A stretch of DNA of 64,000 nt, from positions 1,872,501 to 1,936,500 of the forward strand of contig NC_083381.1 of NCBI RefSeq assembly GCF_031755915.1, written 5' to 3'. The notes beneath the pieces are model-generated. The model saw nothing but the letters and a program-made list of their open reading frames with translations, ran no database searches and was not told where the DNA came from. This document shows positions 48,822 through 60,721 of this stretch, piece by piece. Numbering within the stretch: the stretch's first letter is position 1; each line of letters opens with the position of its first letter. Both the position numbers and the translations under genes were made by a program. The stretch comes from Ziziphus jujuba. Lineage: Eukaryota; Streptophyta; Magnoliopsida; Rosales; Rhamnaceae.

Positions 48822-49614
48822 GATTGGTGGATCATTACACTTAGTATCAAAGGGTATTTCAGAAAAATAACCACCCTACAAATGGAAATTTAAAAAATAA
48901 TAAATATATATATATATATATATATATTTTAAAAAAATAGTCAATTATGGATAAAAATGTCCTTGATTGAATTGGAAATTATAAAATGTTGTTCTCTTAT
49001 CCTTTTCTTTTTTTCCCTTCTCAAATAAGCATCAATTTTTTTTTAAAAAAAAAATATTTTCACTTGTGACACCGATTCCTTTGGCATTTCATTTGCTTTC
49101 ACTGTCTTTTTCTTATATTATCTCACATTCGAAGCTAAAATAAAGTAAAAATTTAGATATGAATATGTATTTTCTCCTTTGCATGTCTTGTATTTGTTCT
49201 CCTTGGCATCTCTTATACTTTTTTCACTTTCTTTTAAGATTTTTTTGACATGGGTATGTAATAAATTAGTTTAGAAGTTGTTATATTTAAGTTTAAAGAT
49301 ACTTAAGTGATATATGGTGTGAAAATGGTGGAAAAATTATATAGAATTGAAAAATTGTGAAATCCTGTAAAAGCGGAAGAAAATCAGTGAAAAAGATGAA
49401 CTTCCACTATTTTCTACCAGTTTTTTAGTTTTCCGCTAAATTTTCACAAGTTTTCCACTAATTTTCTACCAGTAGGAAAAGTATTATATTTGGCCCAAAA
49501 AAAAAAAAATAGAATCGATTTTTTTGAAACAGTTAATATGTTTGTTTAGTTTTAATCAGATTTTCATGTATTTATTAATTTAGTTTAATATTATTCATTT
49601 AATTTTATAGTAAA

Positions 49615-49990
49615 ATGGAAGATAATGATATTGTAATTGTGGTTTTATATGATAGAATATTGGTACAAAATGATAGTGGTCATTGGGAGTATTAAAACGA
49701 CAAAAATATAATGATTTTCATCAGCAAAAAATGCATAAAATCAGAGTTAGAAGATAAGATTTTCAATTCTATTGAGATAGACCAAACGGAATACTTGTTA
49801 AAGCTAAAATGAAAAAAGTGGCATGCTTCGAATGATGTGTCAAGTCGTATTATTCTTCTACCAAGATGGACGCGTAGACGAGCCGGTAGGCCAAGGATGC
49901 AACGCATACCATCACAAGGTGAAGACGTTATTGGATGTATATGCAGCTGATGCGGTGGTGTCGGATATTATAAGCAGAAATGTATGAATT
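49615..49990 (+). pseudogene. Internally deleted mudrA-type MULE transposase
   Basis: The N-terminal part (49615-49810) reads MEDNDIVIVVLYDRILVQND, GHWEY, a stop and then a Glu/Asp-rich stretch ending DQTEYLLKLK-stop. This resembles the N-terminal domain of MULE transposases. It runs directly into C-terminal sequence: SRIILLPRWTRRRAGRPRMQ, RIPSQGED and a CCHC zinc-knuckle relic CICS-stop-CGGVGYYKQKC (ends about 49984). The central part, including the catalytic DDE region and SWIM finger of the family, is missing. The product cannot be active, but it identifies the element's class. Confidence 0.75.
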
Positions 49991-50159
49991 CATTGTCTTA
50001 TGCTTCGAATTAGGAAATTTTAATTTAATGTTATGCTTTAATATCTTTTGATAATTATTTTGTATCATGGATATATTTGCTATCCCACCTGTTAATATTT
50101 TTTTATGTTGTGATAATTGTATAGTATATATCTAGCAATTTTATTATAAGAGTTTAATC

Positions 50160-50240
50160 CTAAATGAAAGAGGCAATCTAGAAATGATTAGCAATTTTCC
50201 TAAATGAAAGAGGCAATCAGGAAATGATTAGCAATTTTTT
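50160..50240. repeat. 40-bp tandem duplication inside the MULE
   Basis: The unit CCTAAATGAAAGAGGCAATC followed by (T)AGGAAATGATTAGCAATTTT occurs twice in a row with small differences. Confidence 0.8.
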
Positions 50241-50351
50241 TCTTCTTTTTAATTGGTTATTGATTTTGAAAGTTAATACATTATTTGTTAAATACATTTT
50301 TATCTTATATATTAATTATCATTAAGATATATATAGGGTTAATTGAATTTA

Positions 50352-50389
<38 letters not shown>

Positions 50390-50907
50390 TATATCATACC
50401 CTATTTTAAAGAAATGTCAATAATACTTATTCCAATGTATGGGACTAAAACATTTTATAGGTAATAAATTCATTAGACTTCCATTCATTAGGTTCATGAC
50501 GTATTTTGTCTCCATTCTCATTTTTTTTACTTCAATATTAATTTACTCATTTATTGGAAATTGATTTCCGACAGGAGTAAATATTTTTCCAACATTTTTC
50601 GACAGGAAGAAATGTTTTCCGACATGATGACAATGTTTCCTCTTAGAGGAAAATTTTTCCGACAAGTGGAAAATTTTCCAAAAGCTACAATTGAGCTGGA
50701 TCTAAGGAGTTTGTGCACAATAGAATTCTAATAAACATGCCACATTTGCTAGAAGGTAAATTAGTTGTCCTTACATCGAAACACATTATTATCTTCATTA
50801 AATGAACATCATAAGCCATCATTATCTTTAAATTTAAAAGGCTAATATAAAAACAAAAATGCATCTATAAACAACTTATATTAATGGGGGACAAACCACC
50901 ACTAATG

Positions 50908-50909
<2 letters not shown>

Positions 50910-50948
<39 letters not shown>

Positions 50949-50955
50949 GTGTGTG
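50910..50955. repeat. CT microsatellite followed by a GT run
   Basis: There are about 17 CT units, then GAGTGTGTGTGTGTTTG. It lies inside the MULE. Confidence 0.9.
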
Positions 50956-52951
50956 TGTTTGTGAAAGCTTTAAATCCTTGTTTTTTGTAATTTTTTCAAC
51001 ATTCACTTGTAACTATACGATCTCAAATTGTCTGCTTCAGTTTTCGACTCGGTCCATCACTTGCTCGTCCAATGCTGAAAAAAATAAAAAATCAATATTA
51101 GTAACAGAACTTAAATATTTATATACTTATTTAGTAAACTAAATGAATAAATTTTATGCATGTACAATGGCTAGGCTTAATAATGTAACTCACCTATTCT
51201 ATTAGTATATCTAGCAACCATTCTATAGAGCATACCAAATGTAAAAATTCACATTACTACTTTCCAGAAAAAAAATTATCTATCATAGGGCAAAAGCCAT
51301 CAATATAACTTATGTCAAAATCTCGGTCTCAAGCAACTACACAACCAAATGGTAGAAACATAATTGAAACAAACCAACCACAAAAGAAAAAAAATTGCAT
51401 TTTCTACCACCAACAGAGCATCCAGTAATCAACCAAGTTAAGCACACTGAAGCAACTGTTTTGCATTCAGATCTATATTATCTAATCTCAAATAAAACAC
51501 AAAAGACATATTCATCTCCATTCCCTTGTTTATCACGCAGCTCATAAAAAAAATATATACTTTATGCACAAACATTAATGCATCAAATCTTAAAAAAGAA
51601 CTTGCCAAAAAAAAAAAAACAAAAAAACAAAATATATGATAATTCTGAATTTAGTATTGGTAGCAAACGTACCATATTCCCTTTATTGGTAGCATCAATT
51701 ACTACTTCCTCACTAACCTTGAAGAGCTACAGTAAATAATCCATCAACTTTTCAAATTACAATCCACGCATAGAATAATCTTCAATGGAAATCATTACAA
51801 TGTATCGACTAAAAGAATTAGAGGATTTGGGAATCTGACCCCCGACAATAGTTAATCAATACTCTCAAGACATATAATTGAAATGGACTTCAGTAAGATA
51901 GAACCCATCTACCTGATTTAAAATCAACATGAGAACATAAGGTGCTTAGTGTTAATTACTATCAATACATTAATTTCACATCAGCTAACTGCCAATCTTC
52001 TATTTCTCGATGCTTGTCAATCTTGAAAAGTAAACAATAACCTATGCTAGACCAACTCATTTTGAACTAAATTCTCTAAAATTCCATGTAATTGACAAAT
52101 CAAAAAACTTGCAAAGGATAAAACAAATATTTCTTGACGTTGGCTAATTATATACTGTCGAGATAAAGCAACACCTGTACATATGGATACATAAAAATGT
52201 TACTTAAATTGAAAATCGGCCTCAAATCTGATATGGAGGTAGAAGAATATAGACTGCATTAGAGTAAGTGGGCACTAGCTTATACAATTACTTCCTTGAT
52301 GATTGGTATAATGCTTAACACCATAGTTACCTCACACTTAACTAATATAAATTGTTAAGAGGGCTATTAACAATGCAAATCAGTAGGGACCAGATTGGCT
52401 CCTGCCTCAATCCCATCCCTTCCAATCCTCAATGCTGTTTGAAGAACTATTTCACATAATTCACAATGTTAGCAAATACCAAAACTTATAGCTAAATTGC
52501 AACTATTTGCTCTTGAAAGAACAGGTTAGAAGTAAAAGACCTTGATGACAACTAGCCAAATGAAACACCTAATAAAGAATTACTTAATGGAATCAGTTAA
52601 ATATTGGACCTAGCAAAATGTTAGCTCTTGACATAGAAAGCCATTGCCTGGTTGTTCATGAACAAAAAAAGCTCAATAGTAATTTCTACAGCCATCAGTT
52701 TTATGCTTTGCCTCAGCAGTTAACTTAATTGAGACAGTGTAATATGATAAAAATGTCATAACTCAAATGGAAAACTAGCATTCTTTTGCTTCATGCATTG
52801 CAAATCAACCTAAATTATCCACATTCAATTAAAATAAAAAATAATAATTATCAACATAGTAAAAGGAAAAATAAATAAACTAAAAAAAAAACCCAAATAA
52901 GAAACAACATTAACCGGGCATGTCAAACCCATTACAAAGACGTAAAAGAAA
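50956..52951. other. Rest of MULE interior
   Basis: AT-rich and mostly non-coding on the plus strand. The minus strand shows several short splice-bounded segments, including the SET-like exon, a segment before a GTGAGT donor near 51196, and one after a TTTTTTCAG acceptor near 51072. This would fit captured intron-exon gene sequence, but I cannot assemble or identify a gene. Confidence 0.35.
51673..51726 (-). pseudogene. SET-domain exon fragment (ATX3/4/5-like) captured in the MULE
   Basis: On the minus strand, an 18-codon segment LFKVSEEVVIDATNKGNM is bounded by a TAG acceptor and a GTACG donor. It matches the conserved part of trithorax-like H3K4 methyltransferase SET domains just before the NHSC motif, where family members have a very similar LFKxSEEVVxDATxKGN stretch. 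The rest of the SET domain was not found nearby. The fragment cannot be an enzyme. It suggests that the MULE picked up host gene sequence. Confidence 0.5.
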
Positions 52952-53345
52952 AAGGGAGTGAAACTAACCTTTGAAGAAGTTGGACTGTGCAGCATAAACA
53001 ATGGGAAAGGAGGAAGATTTCTGGGTCCTGAGCTTCCTAGTTTGGACTTGTGAAAGTAGAAGTTGCTTCTTCAACCTCAATAACGAATCGGAGGAAATGA
53101 ACTGTGAGTAGGGTTGAATGGTTTGTGCACAGTTCGTTTCGAAAGGGAAAGGATAAAAGACAAAGGGAGCGAAACTAACCTTTGAAGAAGTTGGACTGTA
53201 CAGCATGAACAACGAGAAAGGAGGAAGATTTCTGGGTCCTCAGCTTCGTAGTTTGGACTTGTGAAAGCAGAGGTTGCTTCTTCAATCTCAATAATGAATC
53301 AGAGGAAAGGAACTGTGAGTAAGGTTGAATGGTCTATTTCGAAAG
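52952..53345 (-). repeat. 211-bp tandem duplication carrying a transit-peptide-like exon
   Basis: Two units start at 52952 and 53163 (AAGGGAGTGAAACTAACC and AAGGGAGCGAAACTAACC) and share long blocks such as GAGGAAGATTTCTGGGTCCT. On the minus strand each encodes a Ser/Leu/Lys/Arg-rich, acid-poor stretch (for example SSDSLLRLKKQLLLSQVQ, then FPIVYAAQSNFF) followed by a GTTAGT donor-like site. This resembles a plastid transit peptide encoded by a first exon. The source gene is not recognised. The copy at 53212-52964 is open for 82 residues. Confidence 0.5.
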
Positions 53346-53662
53346 GGAAAGGGAAAGCCCTAGCTATGTTTGAATGGTATGTTTCAAAATGGAAAGGGAA
53401 AGCCCTAGTGTGTTTGAAGGCCCTTGCTGCATTTTAAAAAGGAAAGGGAAAGGGAAAGTAGAGAAAAAAACCAAAAACAAAAAAATAAGTGTTTTGGTAG
53501 AGAAAAAAGATTAAAAAAAAAAAGTAGTAATAAAGGGTATTTTAGTCCGAATGTCTTAAAAGTCGGTTAGTTTTTTAAAAAAATAAATTTTTTTTTTTTG
53601 GCTATTGTTTAAGAAACGATTTATGAAGTGGCTATTTTTAAAAAAAAAACCCTAGTATCAAA

Positions 53663-54605
53663 TCCATTATTAGGCCAGATTAAGTCTTTGGACTAAAAAC
53701 TCCCAATAGACCATTATAGTCCAAATTGTCTTCTAGATGCTGGCGGATACAAAGGAAGGGGACTCGAATCATCTTTAAGTTAAAATTACACTAAAACTAA
53801 TTCAATATCATTATATCTTGTTTCCTTTTTCTATGTACAAATTTATTTTTATGGACACCTTCTAAATACGAAATTTGAATTCATAAAATTTGTGGCCGGT
53901 GGGGTGATAGGAAAAAAATACACTAAAAATAATTCAATATCTTATATCTTTTTTTCCTTTTTCTATTTGCAAATTTATTTCTATGGAAAAATGGTGAAGC
54001 ATTCACAGGTCAATTTAATAAAATAAAATAAGCAAATAAATACATATAATAGAGTGTTTATACAAATTGTTCATATCAAATTACGTTTGTCAAAGATTTA
54101 ATATACCAAGCTATTACCAAAAAAACAATCATATTTAGCGACCAAAAAAAAAAAAACCAAGTAAAACATTATTGCAATAATTAAAATAAATTGTGGGGGT
54201 CTTGTCTATTTGCAAGACACTTGCGTTTCCATGCTTAATCAATGAGCCAAAATCACTAAAAATCAAACATCAAAGATTGAGCCTAATGGAGTAATCATTG
54301 TGCTTAGTTGTGGTGTTTATGTTTTTGAAACCTACTTTGTTTTTTGGAGTTTGTGGCTGCTGATTCTAGTTCTTCACAGCCATCTTGCCATGGTTATGAT
54401 AGTTCAGCATTGTTGCTGTAGAAACTAAGATGAATTTCGAATAATATTTCTATGCTATTTTATTCTTCTCCATAAGAAGGTATATAAAGATACACATTTA
54501 TACAAAATAAGAAAACATCATCAATTATACTTAGTTACAATTATTCCTAAAATCAATTTATAATTGACTAATCAAATCTAAAAAGAATAATTATTTACAT
54601 TAATT
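53663..54605. other. Non-coding DNA between the MULE and the copia relic, copy B
   Basis: This is homologous to 19930-20880 of copy A with small indels, including an extra stretch at about 54475-54520 (AGAAGGTATATAAAGATACA). No gene is recognised. Confidence 0.55.
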
Positions 54606-56350
54606 AGGTATTGACGCCTTATGCTGACACTTCCCTTCAAGTTGGAGCATAGATATCTATCAAACCCATCTTGTTAGTTGAAACATTAAACATTTTTCCA
54701 AATACAACCTTTTTAAGTACATATGGTAACAGGTCTTCTAACTTTAAAAATGGAAATTGAATGATTTTCCGATCTAGATTTTCCAGATGAAGTTACGATC
54801 AACTTGCACATGTTTAGTACTATCATGTTGTACCGGATTGTGTGCAATTTCGATTATTGCTTTATTATCACAATGCAAATCCATAGGCTTTCGATACTTA
54901 AATTCCAAATCTTTCAAAATATTCTTTACCAAAGTAACTTACATACAACATGAGCCATACCTTGAAATTCTACTTATGCGCTGGATTTTGCTGCAATCTT
55001 CTGTTTTTTCCTTCTCCAAGTGATTAAATTTCTTCCGACGAATGAAGTATCATGATGTGTACCTTCTATTAGTTTGATCTCCTGCCCATTCAAGATCCAT
55101 GTATCGTACAATATCCAAAATATCATTCTTAGAAAATAGCAAATCTTTTCATGGACCATTCTTCAATACCTTAGGATTCAAAACATAGCATTCATATGAT
55201 CTTCACTTGCTGCATGCATGAGCGAGCTTACCATGCTTATCGCATAAGCTATATCTGACCTTGTGTTTGATAAGTAGAATAGCCTTCCAACTAATTGCTG
55301 ATAATGGCCCTTATCTGTATGAACATGATCTTGATATTCTCTAAAGCTATGATTCATCTTTATGGGCGTCTCTACTGGCTTGCAATCTAGCATTTTAGTT
55401 TCAGTCAAAAGATCTAGTACATATTTTCTTTGTGACCTTTAAACTTTAATCCCTAAGAAGTGCTTTATTTCACCAAGATCCTTCATTTCGAATCTAGTGG
55501 CCAAATACTCTTGCAATGCCTTCATTTTATCTGGATCATCACCTATTAAAACCATATCATCCACATATACAATTAAAGCTGTTACCTTTCTGGCTTTATG
55601 TTTTATAAACAAAGTATGATCCATATTATTCTATATATAACCAAATGTCTTCATTGTTTTTGAGAATCTCCCAAACCAAGCTTTTGGCATCTATTTCAAC
55701 CCATATAAAGACTTCTTCAACTTAAAGATTTTACCATTACCTGAAGGTCCACATTTAATTCCAGATGGCATATCCATATATACTTCCTCTTCTAAATTCC
55801 CATCAAGAAAATATTTTTAACACCAATCTATTTCAATGGCCCATCTTGATTAATTGTTATAGATATAAGAATCCAGATTGTATTCATCTTCGCTTTAGAG
55901 CAAATTTCTTTTGATACTCTATCCCGTATTTTTGCATATATCCTTTTGCAACTAACCTTACTTTATATCTATCAATGTTACCATCTGTTTTAAGCTTTAT
56001 GTGAACACCCTCTACACTCAATTGTCTTTTTTCCTTTGGTTAATGTCATAAGTTTCCAAGTTGCATTCTTTTGGAGAGCCTCTATCTCTTCATTCATTAC
56101 CTTTTTCCACTCCAATTATGCCAATGCATCTGCACACTTCTAGGAATAGGCACAGAAGATAAACAACTAATAATAAATACATACGATCAAGACAATCTAT
56201 GATTCAAAACATGGTTAATTGGATACATAGTCTTGACTTTGAGGTTAGGTTCATATTTTTTCTTTGGTACTCTTTTGTTTGTACTTTGTTGATGGGAGCA
56301 CCCCCGGAGTCCTTCCCGAACATCTAAAGTGGTCTTGCTTAGGAAAGCAC
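54605..56350 (-). pseudogene. Ty1/copia RT-RNase H relic, minus strand, copy B
   Basis: Better preserved than in copy A. The RT catalytic block is at 55624-55439 (LIVYVDDMVLIGDDPDKMKA, then FEMKDLGEIKHFLGIKV). The connection block is at 55408-55178 (MTETKMLDCKPVETPIKMNH, then VGRLFYLSNTRSDIAYAISM). RNase H pieces are at 55159-54974. The breaks between blocks are frameshifts and stops. Orientation and position equal copy A, so the relic predates the duplication. Confidence 0.85.
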
Positions 56351-56379
56351 TATCAAATTCTCTATCAAAAATCTAGTAA

Positions 56380-59300
56380 AACCTTTCTGTAATTTGGATA
56401 TAAACCATTTCGCTTATTATCTCTCTTGCCATCTTATATAAATGCATTTTGAAATAGCTTGATGTGAAGAATGCATTTCTTCATGGAAATATTAAGGAGT
56501 AAGTATATATGGAAAAACCTTTGAAATTTATAGATGCCAATTTCTACTTTATGTTTGGTATTTTACAAATCCCTTTACAACCTTAAACGGTCTTTATAAG
56601 CCTGGTTTGATAGATTATCATAGTTTTTCTTACACATTGGCTTTTTTGCAGCAAGGCCAACTCTTCACTATTTATTTATCATGATGGTTTAGTTATTATT
56701 TTGCTTTTTAATCTATGTTGATGATATGAATGTTGCGTGTAACATCCTGTCTCGAAATATACCGGAAATTTCTCAAATTTGACCGAGGTTGACCAAGTTT
56801 GACCATTATTGACCGAGAAGGGGTCAAGTGTTGACTTTTTGTTCCTGATCGAATTTCACATTAACTGACATATCTTTAAAAAGTACACGTTGTCACGAGT
56901 TCATAGACTAGTAGCACATCGAAAACGGAGATACGGTTTGAAAGTTATGAGCAAAACAAGTTGAGGTCCAAACTGTCCAAGGGGTGCAGGAGTTGAATTT
57001 TTGTTCATGCAAAGTTGAGCTTTGACTCATACATGGTTGTGAAGTACTCGTCGATATGAGTTCATAGACTAGCGGCACGCTTAAATTGGACATATGGTTA
57101 AAAAGTTATGGACATGCAAAATTTTCCGAATATCATAATATTTTAATATATTTTGACTTGAGTGAATAGTATGTGCCACGTGTCATATTTTCAGCCAATC
57201 CCGTGAGTGAACAGTGTCACCCCATGGGTGGCTTTTATTTTGGCCAAAACACGTGAGCTGGGGAAGGAGAGAGAAAGAGGGGAGGAAAGAGAGAGAGCTA
57301 GAGAGAGAAACCCAACCGGCCAACCACCGTTCACCCGTTTTTAGCCACCAGAACAGTACATGCACCATCCCACCTTGACGCCCGCCTGAAAACCGATCGG
57401 CCAGCCAAAAATCACCGCCAACTGACCCCCGATGCGCCGGGATCGAGACTTTTTCTGGCGGCAGCGCCGATTATTTCAAATCCAGATTTCTCTCCATTCC
57501 GACCTCTGTTTGCCTCACTGCCGGTCCCATTGAGTCACCCATTCCCTGATCTACCTTCCCACCAAAAATCACGACCAGTAGCCACTGGACGCGCCGCCGG
57601 CGGTGACGGGTTCCGGTGACCACAGTGGCTCGTCGGAAAATCGACTTTCCGGCAAGTTTCCAATTGCACCGCCCATCCTTTCCCACTAATTCTGACCCTC
57701 TGAACCCAAATTTGGTGTCCAGTTTCCTCAATTCTTAACGGATTGTGAGAATCGAGGGTCTAAAATCCAAGAGCTTTCCGGCGAGATTCTGGTCACCTCG
57801 GATCCGATCTCCGGGAAGTAAGACCAGATTCGTAATTCTCGTTTCACAAGCTTCGATTCGGTATATTACTCGTAAATTTTGGTTGTCGTTTGTGTTAAAC
57901 CCCCCGGGTACTGGGTATTATTTATAAGAATAAAATATTAATTTATTTGAGTTATGTAATATCGTTGTTCTAGGAGCACGTGTGCATCGTGGAATTGATC
58001 CCATGGAGGATCTTGGGTTAATTGCATGCTCGAGGTGAGTGACTCACCTTCAAAATTATTTTTGGGTGTTAAGTTATATTTATTTTGTGATAATTAAATA
58101 TTTGGATTTAATATTTATGTGTTAAATATTTAGCAAAATTATATTTGAAATTTTGATGGCACAATTTGAATAAATTGAAATGTATATGTGCATTAAATCA
58201 TATTTTGATTTTGATAAATTATGGAAATTCATTTTATGAAAATTTGATATTTAAGGAGATTATGATTTTAACATTTTTGATTTATTGTTGAAATTATTGT
58301 GAGCTTATTTCAAGCAATAAAAATGCATATATATGGATTTACGAATTTTGGAATTTTTATGTGATTTAATTATATTTTGAATTTTGAGGAATTGAAGGAA
58401 TATTTATTTTAAATTATTGATAATTTCATTGATGGATTTATTATGTGTTTGAAATGTATATTTATGAGAATTTTGATTATTGTGGCTTTTATGAGGATTA
58501 AATGACATATTTGATTCAAATTGGTTTTTGAATATTTGAGAAAGAAATATTAATTTAATTTATTATGTTTCAAAAATATTTATGCCATTGGAACATTTGG
58601 ATATTTAAATTGATGGAATTGAGAGTTGATGGATTTGAAATTGATGGAATTTATGCGATGAATTTATGACGATGATGTATAAAGGAATTATGGAAAATTT
58701 ACGAGTTTAATTGGATGGAATAAACCTGGCAGTATTTATGAGATTTTGAGATTTGAAAATAAATACATTGATTTTATGATTTTTAGATGCACTATACACG
58801 TATTGGTGTTCTTTATGCATGGATATGATTAGTGCGCAGGTGATTATGGGGTTGTTCTGTGGTTGCCATCGGATGAGGGTAGGCCGCCCTTCCATGGCCG
58901 GGACGCCTGTTTGCAGCGGCGCGGTGGGACGCCACGCGACCATATGCCAGTTTCTCTCTTTAATCTCCTGTCTAGCGGTGCTCGGGACGCTAGGTACCGT
59001 TGGCGCCATTGGTATATAATGGGTGTATCAAATGGTTTTCAGAGCATGGATTTCAAATCTAATATTTTGAAATTGTATTTAAATTAAGAATATATTTAAT
59101 GTTGTTTTTATTATTTATTTCAAATGGAGGTTTTAATTTGATTTAATTTTTTCTTTGCTTAATTATTCAATAAATTGATTTATTTTAATTATTTAATTAA
59201 TTCATGAATTGTTTTAATATGAGTTTTATTAATATTTCTATATTAATTATTATGACATGCATTAATTATTTAGTAAATATTATAAGTTATTTTTATTTCA

Positions 59301-60425
59301 ATTTATTTCGTTATAAATTTAGATTCTTGAATTATCGTATTTTATTAGAAAACCATTGACTAATTGTTTTCCTTGGTTTTTGGGGCATACAAATAGCGGG
59401 TTTTGTAAAACGTTTTAAAAAGGAACTTTTCTAGCTGAGTGAATCGTGAGAGTTTTGAGGGAAAATATTATTTTTAACTACCTATTATTTATTTACTTAT
59501 TTCTTATTAATCAATTAACTAAGTTATTTACCCTTTTATTATTAATATTATTGTATAGTAGATTGGGTTATTCATTGAGATGGTTAGCATTTCATATTTT
59601 TAAATTCCATTCCCTTAGGTCCAGGTTAGTCGACATTGATTGTCCGGGGCGAACTCAACGTCTCAGTTCATTGGCGAAAGTCCAAGGAGCATTTCCTTCC
59701 TTTTTTCCTCTCCATCTTGTATTGCTTCATCTGTCATTGTATTAATTTCATAATTGTTTATATAATGCTCTGTATACTGATTGGACACGTATTTATTGAA
59801 TCATATATTGATTCCCTGTTATTATTTTGGAGTGCTGTAAATTTGTGGAAATATATTGTAATAAGATGGGGGATGTATCTAGAAGTGTTTTTCGTACAGG
59901 AAAATTTTGTGGTAAGTCCTACCCTTAGGGGAGATGTTGCCGGATTTTCCATTGGAAGGTTCGGTGGTGTTTCCCTGGGATCAGGGCTTGTCTAAGATTC
60001 CGGTGGGGAATTTTAGACGGGTCCTGACATTGTGGGTATCAATGAGAGTCTTGTTCACTCACTTATACAGAAATCAACTTTGAATTCATTGTCAAGGATC
60101 TCGGAGCTTTGCATTATTTTTAGGGTATATTGATTAAATGTTTTAAAGGAGAAGCATTTTTGTCTCAATGTAAGTATGATAAAAATTTACTTTAATGTGC
60201 TGGAATGGAGACATGTTCAAAAATTCCTACCTGTGTCGCAGTTAAGGATGAGTTCAATAGTAGTGATCATGAACCAATTAAAGCTTTAGTTTATCGTAGA
60301 CTCATAGGGGCACTTCAATATCTTACTTTCACTAAGCCGGATATTTGTCATGTAGTAAATCAAGTTTTCAACATTTTAACAGCCCTATTGTACAATTTAT
60401 ACTTGCCTTCTAAGCTGTCTTATTA
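56380..60425 (+). pseudogene. Ty1/copia RT relic, plus strand, copy B, split by an LTR insertion
   Basis: The left part (56380-56737) includes QLDVKNAFLHGNIKE (about 56455-56505), then a stop and VYMEKPLKF, and ends inside the YVDD region. The right part (60035-60425) continues with INESLVHSL, GALHYF, FKGEAFLSQCKYDK and RRLIGALQYLTFTKPDICHV. The 3.3-kb element at 56738-60029 lies between them. Removing it gives the copy-A order (GATGATATGAATGTT, then GGTATCAATGAGAG). Confidence 0.75.
56738..60029 (+). mobile_element. Solo-LTR-like retroelement insertion (3.3 kb), copy-B-specific
   Basis: It starts TGTAACATCCTGTCTCGAAA and ends GACGGGTCCTGACA, with TG/CA termini and an imperfect 5-bp duplication TTGCG/TTGTG (56733-56737 and 60030-60034). 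Copy A has the uninserted site near 23779. There is no gag, pol, PBS or internal repeat of the ends, so it behaves as a single long LTR left by recombination. It contains related blocks with GAGTTCATAGACTAG (about 56897 and 57058), a GC-richer, promoter-like stretch (about 57170-57800) and a GC-rich island near 58860-59010. The lineage, perhaps Ty3/gypsy with long LTRs, is inferred. Confidence 0.75.
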
Positions 60426-60721
60426 ATGTATAAGTATGTATTTTTCGGTTAATGAAAAAACACGACAATTTTACAAAATTAACAAACTTCTTTACAAAAT
60501 GCTAAAAAAATTTTTTAGGATGCAAAATACCAACAATGATAAAATTTAGGGAGCAACAATGCTAATTTCTCAATAATAAATATATACAAAAGAGATTGTC
60601 ACCAAACAACAAAACACTACCAAGTATAAAAAACAAATGGTGCTAGTGAGTGATCAAACAGAACCCAATACAGGAAAATTGGATATTGGGCAAAAAATTA
60701 CTCTTTAAAATAAATACTCAC
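60426..60721. other. Short non-coding stretch between the copia relic and the partial gene, copy B
   Basis: This corresponds to 24175-24503 of copy A. No gene is recognised. It might contain the intron after the second exon of the minus-strand partial gene. Confidence 0.45.

Larger units (their letters stand above)
48852..53652. mobile_element. MULE (Mutator-like element, 4.8 kb) with captured exon-like pieces
   Basis: It is flanked by a 10-bp duplication TAGTATCAAA (48842-48851 and 53653-53662), a length typical of Mutator-like elements. The empty site in copy A is near 19929. The ends are inverted: GGGTATTTCAGAAAAATAAC at the left, and GGGTTTTTTTTTTAAAAATA on the minus strand at the right, both continuing GCCAC/ACCAC-like. 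The interior has remnants of a mudrA-type transposase (49615-49990), a CT microsatellite (50910-50943), a SET-like exon (51673-51726) and a duplicated transit-peptide-like block (52952-53345). It is non-autonomous now. Confidence 0.88.
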
